6,348 nt of DNA, from NCBI GenBank assembly GCA_045592105.1, contig JAZNUB010000052.1, positions 1-6,348 of the forward strand, written 5' to 3'. Shown here piece after piece: positions 1 through 4,898 of the stretch. The position numbers and the translations under genes were made by a program. Position 1 is the stretch's first letter; each line of letters begins with the position of its first letter. Under the pieces are notes generated by a model. It did no database searches. It saw nothing but the letters and a program-made list of their open reading frames with translations, and was not told where the DNA came from. The stretch comes from SIG636 sp045592105 (GTDB lineage: Bacteria; Bacillota; Clostridia; Oscillospirales; CAG-382).

Positions 1-900
1 CGCGAGAGTACCTGGGACAGCTACGATTCGATGATCCGCATGCACGTCAAGCCCTACCTCGGCGACAAGCCGGTGGCGTTCATCACCACCGCCGACGTGC
101 AGAAAATGTATAACAAGATCAAAAAGAGCGGTCGGCAAGAGGCGCATCCTCTTCGCGGACACGAACTTGCCGACAGCACGGTGCGCAGCGTTCACATGAT
201 GCTCCACGAAGCGATGGACGCAGCGGTGAGGGAACGGCTCATCGTCAAGAACCCCACCGACGGCACGACCATCCCGAAAAACAATTACGCGCCCAAGCAA
301 ATACTCACCGAAGCACAGCTGGAAAAGTTCATGAGCGTGGCAATGCAGGACGAGGTGTGGCGCGATTTCTTCTACACCGAGCTGACCACGGGACTGCGTC
401 TCGGTGAGATCTGCGGACTGCGGTGGTCGGACTTCGATGAAGCCACGGGACGGTTGAAGATCTCGCGGACGGTGAAGAGAAAGAAAGGCGGCGGCGTGAC
501 CTGGGGTAACACCAAAACCGAAACGGGGATGCGCAACATCCTGCTGCCGCCGAGCACCGCGGAGATACTGCGAGAGCGAAAGAAAACAGCGATGAGTGAA
601 TGGATCTTCCCGAACATCTACAGGCCCGAGGAAGCGATGAATCCCGAGTATCCCTACAACCGTATGAAAACCTTGCTGAAGCAAGCGGGACTACCATTGA
701 TACGCTTCCACGACCTGCGCCACACCTTCGCCACTCATGCGCTGACGGGCGGCGTAGATGCCAAAACGCTGTCACGTATCCTCGGGCACACCAACGCCAG
801 CTTCACGCTGGACACCTACACCCATGTGACCACCGACATGCAAAAGCGAGCATCGGGCATCGTCGGCGGGTTCATGGAAGACCTCATCATAAAGGAGTGA
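1..900 (+). CDS. Tyrosine recombinase (phage/ICE-type integrase), 5' end outside window
   Basis: This is a site-specific DNA integrase of the tyrosine recombinase family, which would cut and rejoin DNA at attachment sites of a mobile element. The reading frame is open from base 1, so the gene starts upstream; 299 residues are visible. Counting from the Met at base 31, residues 1-90 look like the SAM-like core-binding domain and 92-289 are the catalytic domain. All expected active-site residues are present: R123 (TGLRLGE), K162 (NTKTE), H227 and R230 (HDLRH), H253 (LGH) and nucleophile Y263 (DTYTHV). The missing part, probably about 80-100 residues, should hold an AP2-like arm-binding domain as in the next gene. 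Its stop codon abuts the ribosome binding site of the second integrase, so the two are probably cotranscribed. They are clear paralogues, not copies. The enzyme looks intact. Family call is certain; which element it moves is unknown. Confidence 0.93.
   Translation, partial: RESTWDSYDSMIRMHVKPYLGDKPVAFITTADVQKMYNKIKKSGRQEAHPLRGHELADSTVRSVHMMLHEAMDAAVRERLIVKNPTDGTTIPKNNYAPKQILTEAQLEKFMSVAMQDEVWRDFFYTELTTGLRLGEICGLRWSDFDEATGRLKISRTVKRKKGGGVTWGNTKTETGMRNILLPPSTAEILRERKKTAMSEWIFPNIYRPEEAMNPEYPYNRMKTLLKQAGLPLIRFHDLRHTFATHALTGGVDAKTLSRILGHTNASFTLDTYTHVTTDMQKRASGIVGGFMEDLIIKE
891..897 (+). promoter_or_regulatory. Ribosome binding site of the second integrase
   Basis: AAAGGAG lies 8 bases before the ATG at 906 and runs up to the TGA of the first integrase (898-900). 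It fixes the start of the second integrase at 906, although the frame stays open further upstream. The layout suggests translational coupling of the two genes. Confidence 0.8.
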
Positions 901-905
901 GAAAG

Positions 906-2366
906 ATGGCTAAAAGAAGAAAAAACGGCGAAGGAATGATTCGTAAACGAAGCGACGGACGTTGGGAAGGTCGTGTGGTGGTCGGCTACGATGACAAAGG
1001 CTTGCCGATCACCAAAAACGTCCTCGCTCACACCAAGACCGAGTGTGCCGAGAAACTTGAAAAACTGAAAGAGGAATACCGACCACCGAGCACGCGGTGC
1101 AAGCCGGATATGCTGTTCGGTGATTGGGTGGAGTTCTGGTACGAGAACTACTCAAAGCCTGCCATCCGACCGTTGACTCACCAAAACTACGAGAACCGAA
1201 TCTACGATCACATCATTCCCGAAATCGGCAAGATACCGCTGAACAAACTGACGCAAAACGATCTGCAACAGTTCTATGCACGGCTGAAGCGAAACGGACG
1301 AAAGCAATACGTTGAGAAATACGGAACGGGACTGTCCGACCGCATGGTGCGCGCTTGCCACGCAAGTTGTCGCATGGCATTGGAAAAAGCAGTAGCCGAA
1401 GGACTGATACGAATCAATCCCGCCATCGGTTGTAAACTGCCGCCGAAGAAAGCGCGGGAAATGCAGGTGCTCACAAAGGACGAGTTGCAACGATTCCTCG
1501 CCCAGGCCAAAGAGGACGGATACTACGAGCTGTTCCTCTTGGAGCTCGGCACGGGAATGCGCCGAGGGGAGCTAATGGGATTGCAATGGGATGACCTCAA
1601 CTTTCAAACGGGCGAGCTCCAAATCGTCCGCCAGGCGTGTGCGGTGAACGGAAAGATCGAGATCTCCGTGCCAAAAACAAAAAGCTCCATCCGCACGGTG
1701 GTACTGCCGACGTCCTTGGTGGAGGTGCTGAGAAAGTATAGGGAAACGGTGAATTCTCGGTGGATGTTCCCGTCACCGCAAAATCCAGACGTGCCGAGGT
1801 ATCCCACGTCCGTCGGTGATATCCTGTCGATCCTCCTCAAACGGGCAGGATGCAAGCACGTGCGGTTCCACGATCTGCGGCACACCTTCGCAACCATGGC
1901 GTTAGAGAACGGCATGGACGTCAAAACCTTGTCGGCAACCATCGGTCACGTGTCTGCGGCGACCACGCTTGATATCTACAGCCATATGACCGACACGATG
2001 CAGATGCAGGCAGCGGTGAGCATTGACCGCAAGATCGGCGGTACAAACGCGCAGATGCCTGCGGTAGAGGAAACACCCGAGGATACGGCAAAACCGCCCG
2101 TAAACGCCCCGTGTGCGCCCACAGAGCCCCATCCCGAGCCAGTGCCGAGGAAGATGCGAAAATCGGGAACGGGATGCCTGTATCAGATAAACGACAACCT
2201 CTGGGAAGGAAGCTTCTTCCCAAGACTGCCGAACGGTAAACGCAAGAAATTCAACGTCTACGCAGAAACAAAAGAGCAGTGCGAAATCAAACTCGCCGAG
2301 ATGATCGAAAGAGTAAAAGCGGAGATTGCGGAAGAAAAAGCAAAACTAAAAGAGGGCGCCGAGTAA
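906..2366 (+). CDS. Tyrosine recombinase with AP2-like domains at both ends
   Basis: This is a 486-residue site-specific integrase, longer than the roughly 380-400 residues usual for Tn916/phage-type integrases. Residues 7-58 form an AP2-like arm-binding domain (GEGMI, WEG, then a charged helix). About 65-180 is the SAM-like core-binding domain and about 185-375 the catalytic domain. Catalytic residues are R219 (TGMRRGE), K257 (PKTK), H322 and R325 (HDLRH), H348 (IGH) and Y358 (DIYSH). A Pro- and Glu-rich linker (about 386-415) then leads to a second AP2-like segment at 419-470 (GTG, WEG, NGKRKKF, then a charged helix) that resembles the N-terminal one. The start at 906 is chosen for its AAAGGAG site; the open frame from 600 overlaps the first integrase and is not the gene. 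The stop codon sits in the loop of a hairpin shared with the convergent gene. Family is certain; the C-terminal domain assignment is by eye. Confidence 0.95.
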   Translation: MAKRRKNGEGMIRKRSDGRWEGRVVVGYDDKGLPITKNVLAHTKTECAEKLEKLKEEYRPPSTRCKPDMLFGDWVEFWYENYSKPAIRPLTHQNYENRIYDHIIPEIGKIPLNKLTQNDLQQFYARLKRNGRKQYVEKYGTGLSDRMVRACHASCRMALEKAVAEGLIRINPAIGCKLPPKKAREMQVLTKDELQRFLAQAKEDGYYELFLLELGTGMRRGELMGLQWDDLNFQTGELQIVRQACAVNGKIEISVPKTKSSIRTVVLPTSLVEVLRKYRETVNSRWMFPSPQNPDVPRYPTSVGDILSILLKRAGCKHVRFHDLRHTFATMALENGMDVKTLSATIGHVSAATTLDIYSHMTDTMQMQAAVSIDRKIGGTNAQMPAVEETPEDTAKPPVNAPCAPTEPHPEPVPRKMRKSGTGCLYQINDNLWEGSFFPRLPNGKRKKFNVYAETKEQCEIKLAEMIERVKAEIAEEKAKLKEGAE

Positions 2367-2376
2367 CGGCGCCCTC
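2342..2376 (-). terminator. Rho-independent terminator for the minus-strand gene, overlapping the integrase stop
   Basis: A perfect 9-bp stem (2352-2360 with 2368-2376, GAGGGCGCC/GGCGCCCTC) has a 7-base loop containing the integrase TAA. Read on the minus strand it is followed at once by TTTTAGTTTT (2351-2342), a classic terminator, placed 61 bp after the stop of the convergent gene. On the plus strand no T-run follows, so it would work less well for the integrases, though it may protect their mRNA 3' end. Confidence 0.75.
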
Positions 2377-2437
2377 AATGGTTGGTATGCAGTAAACAAA
2401 GAGAAGGAATATGAAGTGATTTTATAAAAACAGTTAT

Positions 2438-3190
2438 TCATATTTTGTGATTATCTAAAATAGATTGAAGACTATCCTTCAATTCCTTTTGCTTGTTCAA
2501 TACCTCTTTTAAGCTATTAAACAATTGATCGTTGCTAATTACATGATATATTTCGCAGTATGAAATCACGCCAGGAGCAAATGGTTGCACATCTGTATAT
2601 TCCTCTATAGGCGAGTCGTTGTGAATTTCATCGTGGCGGATTTGTTTAACAAATTTCACGTCTTCGTTATTAAGATACTTAATATATGTTTTTCTAAATT
2701 TTCGGACAAGTTGGTTGCTTTTTGCCTGTTGCTTCAAGTGATACATAAAAATATCATGTTTGCGAGTTGATGAATTAAATTGCAAAATTAGACGGATCAT
2801 ATTTTTGATCTTTTCTTCATACATAAAAATCTCGGCACAAACACAGCGAGCAGATCTTCTGAAAAGAACTTCATAGATTATACGATCATCTTCTGTTGTG
2901 CTATCTTTCATCAAATTATAGTAGTTAACCATTCGAAAAATAGCATCCGTTAAATAGAACACATCATTGTTGAATCTGCGAACTTTTTCTCGCAAATCTT
3001 GATTTACAGTATAAAATAATCCTTTTGAATCAAAAAAGTCTGTTGTGATTTTCTTGGACAAATTATTGAGGTTTAAGTATGCATCTATATCTAAATGTAA
3101 ATTCGTTGTGTTAAAATAATTTGTGAAAATATCAACTCTTTGATCCATAGTGGGATATTTAACATTATTTAAAAAATCTTTAATCGCCAT
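2438..3190 (-). CDS. Hypothetical protein with HEPN-like R-x4-H motif, AT-rich accessory gene
   Basis: I do not recognise this 250-residue protein by family. It is soluble-looking and mostly helical, rich in Asn, Lys, Ile and Phe, with no signal peptide or clear membrane segment. Near the C-terminus it has the motif R185-H-D-E-I-H190, followed by Asn-Asp; R-x4-6-H after a helix is the signature of HEPN domains, which include many RNases in toxin and abortive-infection systems. That link is inference. The ATG at 3190 is supported by GGGAGG four bases upstream (3200-3195). The gene is clearly more AT-rich than the integrases to its left and gpr-spoIIP further right, and it stands alone between them and a tRNA operon, which suggests horizontal transfer as element cargo. 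A TATAAT at 3213-3208 could be its -10 box, with a very short leader; read-through from the tRNA operon is the alternative. It ends before a good terminator. Confidence 0.85.
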   Translation of the reverse strand: MAIKDFLNNVKYPTMDQRVDIFTNYFNTTNLHLDIDAYLNLNNLSKKITTDFFDSKGLFYTVNQDLREKVRRFNNDVFYLTDAIFRMVNYYNLMKDSTTEDDRIIYEVLFRRSARCVCAEIFMYEEKIKNMIRLILQFNSSTRKHDIFMYHLKQQAKSNQLVRKFRKTYIKYLNNEDVKFVKQIRHDEIHNDSPIEEYTDVQPFAPGVISYCEIYHVISNDQLFNSLKEVLNKQKELKDSLQSILDNHKI

Positions 3191-3212
3191 TTTTCCTCCC
3201 GAAGCTTATTAT

Positions 3213-3257
3213 AAAAAGTTAAAAATGAGCCTAAATTTCTGCATTTAGGCTCATTTT
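3213..3257 (-). terminator. Terminator of the tRNA operon
   Basis: A 15-bp perfect stem (3222-3236 with 3243-3257) with a 6-base loop starts 1 base after the CCA end of tRNA-Pro. On the minus strand it is followed by TTTTTAACTTTTT (3225-3213, part of the run shared with the stem). Placement and T-run mark it as the rho-independent end of the tRNA transcript. Confidence 0.85.
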
Positions 3258-3258
3258 G

Positions 3259-3334
3259 TGGTCGGAGTGACAGGGTTCGAACCTGCGGCCTCAACATCCC
3301 AAATGTCGCGCGCTCCCAACTGCGCCACACCCCG
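3259..3334 (-). tRNA. tRNA-Pro(TGG), intact
   Basis: This is a 76-nt tRNA with encoded CCA. The acceptor is CGGGGTG/CACTCCG (one G-T pair), the D-arm GCGC/GCGC, the anticodon stem CGACA/TGTTG and the loop TTTGGGA, giving anticodon TGG. The T-arm GCAGG TTCGAAC CCTGT is standard. The D-loop reads AGTTGGGA, where the broken copy to the right has the more usual TTGGTA form. It is the last gene of the operon and probably the only proline tRNA made from it. Its 5' half is duplicated at 3495-3534. Confidence 0.96.
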
Positions 3335-3336
3335 AT
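3297..3336. repeat. 40-bp direct repeat, copy A (5' half of intact tRNA-Pro), putative att site
   Basis: This copy matches 3495-3534 at 38 of 40 positions; the differences are at 3315/3513 and 3320/3518. It covers tRNA nucleotides 1-38 plus 2 bases upstream, and similarity stops right at the 3' side of the anticodon loop. Repeats that end in an anticodon loop are typical of tyrosine-integrase attachment sites in tRNA genes, so this is a candidate att site. Confidence 0.8.
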
Positions 3337-3494
3337 TTTTATTCAATTTTTCTTCTTTTCGCGTGGAAGTGGGACAAACTGTGGTCAAACGCAAATTCCA
3401 CGCGATTTTGCGTTTTCTTAAAACTCCGAAAGTCCGCATAAGTAAAGGCTTTTCGGGACTTTTGCTTTTTTACGGCTATAACCGCCCGACACGC
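3335..3494. mobile_element. Small att-bounded cassette between the two tRNA-Pro 5' halves (integration scar)
   Basis: This 160-bp stretch lies between the two copies of the tRNA-Pro 5' half. It has no credible gene; open frames across it are antisense to tRNA. It contains a 9-bp inverted repeat (3360-3368 with 3396-3404, CGCGTGGAA/TTCCACGCG). Between the arms are two similar direct repeats, GTGGGACAAAC (3369-3379) and GTGGTCAAAC (3381-3390), of the kind integrases bind as arm sites. Further right are short self-pairing motifs around 3427-3458. The likely reading is a deleted or non-autonomous element that replaced the tRNA 5' half on entry. This is inference from the layout. Confidence 0.5.
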
Positions 3495-3532
3495 TCCCAA
3501 ATGTCGCGCGCTACCAATTGCGCCACACCCCG
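3495..3532 (-). pseudogene. tRNA-Pro 5' fragment (nucleotides 1-38 only)
   Basis: This matches tRNA-Pro from C1 through the acceptor 5' strand, D-arm, anticodon 5' stem and the whole loop TTTGGGA, then stops. The next five bases (GCGTG) cannot close the anticodon stem, and no T-arm or acceptor 3' strand follows. It is still in line with the operon promoter, so it is probably transcribed but yields no tRNA. Its D-loop (AATTGGTA) looks closer to the usual form than that of the intact copy, which suggests it is the original host half. Confidence 0.85.
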
Positions 3533-3534
3533 AT
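3495..3534. repeat. 40-bp direct repeat, copy B, putative att site
   Basis: This is the partner of 3297-3336, starting 198 bp away in the same orientation, with 38/40 identity. Together the two copies bound the cassette like attL and attR. Confidence 0.8.
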
Positions 3535-3554
3535 ACAGGTATTTGGTTTTTTAT

Positions 3555-3594
3555 AAACAACGCACTTTGCCCTATTTGACAAAGTGCGTTGTTT
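3555..3594. other. 15-bp perfect hairpin downstream of tRNA-His
   Basis: AAACAACGCACTTTG (3555-3569) pairs fully with 3580-3594 around a 10-base loop. It begins two bases after the CCA end of tRNA-His in transcript order. Only a weak T-run (GTTGTTTAT) follows on the minus strand, so it may be a partial terminator or an RNase processing signal. Confidence 0.6.
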
Positions 3595-3596
3595 GC

Positions 3597-3674
3597 TGGG
3601 GTGGATAACCGGACTCGAACCGGCGACCCTCAGGGCCACAACCTGATACTCTAACCAACTGAGCTATATCCACC
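3597..3674 (-). tRNA. tRNA-His(GTG)
   Basis: The loop TTGTGGC between stems TCAGG and CCTGA gives anticodon GTG. The acceptor has eight pairs, GGTGGATA/TATCCACC, including the extra G-1 paired with C73 that marks tRNA-His, and CCA is encoded. The T-arm loop is TTCGAGT. This is the third gene of the operon. Confidence 0.96.
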
Positions 3675-3693
3675 AAATCGAAAAAACTGCTTT

Positions 3694-3723
3694 GTATTGC
3701 GAGCGACATCGCGCCCGCAATAC
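3694..3723. other. Hairpin between tRNA-Arg and tRNA-His
   Basis: GTATTGCG (3694-3701) pairs with CGCAATAC (3716-3723), and an inner GCGA/TCGC stem lies at 3703-3706 with 3709-3712. On the minus strand a TTTTTT run follows 7 bases later (3686-3681). This may be a processing or partial termination signal. Confidence 0.45.
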
Positions 3724-3725
3724 TA

Positions 3726-3802
3726 TGGCGTGCCTTGAGGGACTCGAACCCCCGACCCTCTGCTTAGAAGGCAGATGCTCTATCCGGCTGAGCTAAAGGC
3801 AC
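3726..3802 (-). tRNA. tRNA-Arg(TCT)
   Basis: This is a 77-nt tRNA with acceptor GTGCCTT/AAGGCAC, discriminator G and encoded CCA. The anticodon stem-loop has loop CTTCTAA, giving anticodon TCT. The T-arm is GGGGG TTCGAGT CCCTC with one weaker pair. It is the second gene of the operon. Confidence 0.96.
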
Positions 3803-3826
3803 ACATTTAAAACTACCTATACAAAC

Positions 3827-3900
3827 TGGAGCGGGTGACGGGAATCGAACCCGCACGGCCAGCTTGGAAGGCTGGAATTCTGCCATTGAACTACACCCGC
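3827..3900 (-). tRNA. tRNA-Gly(TCC)
   Basis: This is a 74-nt tRNA with acceptor GCGGGTG/CACCCGC, discriminator T, encoded CCA and loop CTTCCAA, giving anticodon TCC. It is the first gene of the operon, just downstream of the promoter at 3919-3947. Confidence 0.96.
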
Positions 3901-3918
3901 AGGTATTCAGCAAATGAT

Positions 3919-3947
3919 ATATTAACACAAGGCATGATATTTGTCAA
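3919..3947 (-). promoter_or_regulatory. Sigma-A promoter of the tRNA operon
   Basis: On the minus strand TTGACA (3947-3942) and TAATAT (3924-3919) are separated by exactly 17 bases. This is a near-consensus housekeeping promoter. Transcription should start near 3912, about 12 bases before tRNA-Gly. Confidence 0.9.
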
Positions 3948-3956
3948 GAGTTTTTT

Positions 3957-3985
3957 GCATTTAAAGTTCAAAGAAGGGAATAATA
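3957..3985 (+). promoter_or_regulatory. Possible forespore (sigma-F/G-like) promoter of gpr
   Basis: GCATT (3957-3961) and AATAATA (3979-3985) are spaced by 17 bases and resemble sigma-F/G boxes (roughly GHATR and CATWNTA). The expected start, near 3992, would fall inside the gpr ribosome binding site, which weakens the call. Confidence 0.25.
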
Positions 3986-4002
3986 ATGCAGAGGTGAAGA
4001 AG

Positions 4003-4866
4003 ATGGACGGTATAAGAACGGATCTTGCGGCAGAAGGTCACGCGCTTAACGCGGAGCGCGGAGTTGATGATGGGATAGAGATAAGCGAATACAAGGCAGG
4101 CGGTGTGGGGATAACGAAAGCGGAGGTACACGCAGGCGAGGGGGAGCAAAAAAGCGGGCGACGAGCAGGAGTATACCTTACGATCGACACGGGCAGGGTG
4201 TGGCACAAAAGCGGTGCGGAGCGCGCGGCGATAAGCGAGGCGATATGCGAACAGCTAACGAGCCTGTTGCCGAAGGGGGACGGCGTTATACTTATAGCGG
4301 GGCTTGGTAACGAGGCTGTAACGCCTGATGCGATAGGACCGCTGACGGTGGACGGGCTTGTGGTAACGCACCACATGAAGCGGCTGAATGCCCAGCTGTA
4401 CGAAGCGTTAGGCTTTGGTGACGTGGCGGCGATATGTCCTGCCGTGCTTGGGCAGACGGGGATAGAAAGCGCGCGGCTGATAAAGGCGGCGGCAGACTGT
4501 ATAAAGCCGCGATGCATCATAGCGATAGATGCCTTAGCGGCGCGCGGTCTTGAACGGCTTGGCACAACGGTGCAGATAACAAATGCGGGGATAGCACCGG
4601 GCAGCGGAGTTGGCGGTGGGCGCGAGGAGCTGTCGGCGGCGACTATGGGCTGTACGGTTATAGGCATAGGCGTACCCACGGTGGTGGACGCACGCACCAT
4701 AGCCATAGAGCTTACGAACACAGAGCCGACGGGCTACAACGACTTTTTTGTAACGCCCAAGGAGACGGATACAATAATTCGAGTGATGAGCAAGCTGTTG
4801 GCAACGGCAATAAACCGCGCTTTGCACGGCGGTGCTGACGATATAGAGGAATACGCCCCACTATAA
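4003..4866 (+). CDS. gpr: Germination protease GPR (spore protease, peptidase family A25)
   Basis: GPR is made in the forespore as a zymogen and, on germination, degrades the small acid-soluble proteins that coat spore DNA. The 287-residue product shows the family landmarks in order: processing site R5-T-D-L-A-A-E at the N-terminus, then LGN..VTPDAIGP with D109, IDALAAR with D176, GIAPGSGVG (197-204), GVPTVVDA (223-230) and VTPKETD (250-256). D109 and D176 match the two essential aspartates of Bacillus GPR. The ATG at 4003 is preceded by AGAGGTGA (3990-3997); a GTG at 3994 is an alternative. The frame stays open further left, but that part is antisense to tRNA-Gly. Two oddities stand out: a propeptide of only 7 residues if cleaved at the usual D-L bond, against about 15-16 in Bacillus, and loss of about 70 residues between VVDA and VTPKE. 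It is probably cotranscribed with spoIIP, 32 bp downstream. Confidence 0.95.
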   Translation: MDGIRTDLAAEGHALNAERGVDDGIEISEYKAGGVGITKAEVHAGEGEQKSGRRAGVYLTIDTGRVWHKSGAERAAISEAICEQLTSLLPKGDGVILIAGLGNEAVTPDAIGPLTVDGLVVTHHMKRLNAQLYEALGFGDVAAICPAVLGQTGIESARLIKAAADCIKPRCIIAIDALAARGLERLGTTVQITNAGIAPGSGVGGGREELSAATMGCTVIGIGVPTVVDARTIAIELTNTEPTGYNDFFVTPKETDTIIRVMSKLLATAINRALHGGADDIEEYAPL

Positions 4867-4898
4867 AAAGCATATCATTAACTAAAGAAAGGGGCGGT

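Noticed and set aside
600..905. Upstream extension of the second integrase by 102 codons
   Set aside because: It overlaps the catalytic end of the first integrase in another frame; the AAAGGAG before 906 and the AP2-like domain opening there fix the start.
3495..3532. tRNA-Pro split by a group I intron
   Set aside because: The gene copy on the 3' side is complete, including its own 5' half, so nothing needs splicing, and the 160-bp insert is too short for a group I intron.
3258..3608. 116-residue + strand open frame with GVTGFEPAAS and NCATPR
   Set aside because: It is the antisense of tRNA-Pro and of the tRNA-Pro fragment; such frames are a common false call over tRNA genes.
3835..4002. 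N-terminal extension of gpr by 56 residues (MTGIEPARPAWKAG...)
   Set aside because: This part is antisense to tRNA-Gly and crosses the tRNA promoter; a good ribosome site supports the start at 4003 next to the conserved RTDLA motif.
4038..4721. 227-residue minus-strand open frame opposite gpr
   Set aside because: It is a low-complexity Ser/Pro/Ala-rich shadow of a GC-rich gene, with no family resemblance.
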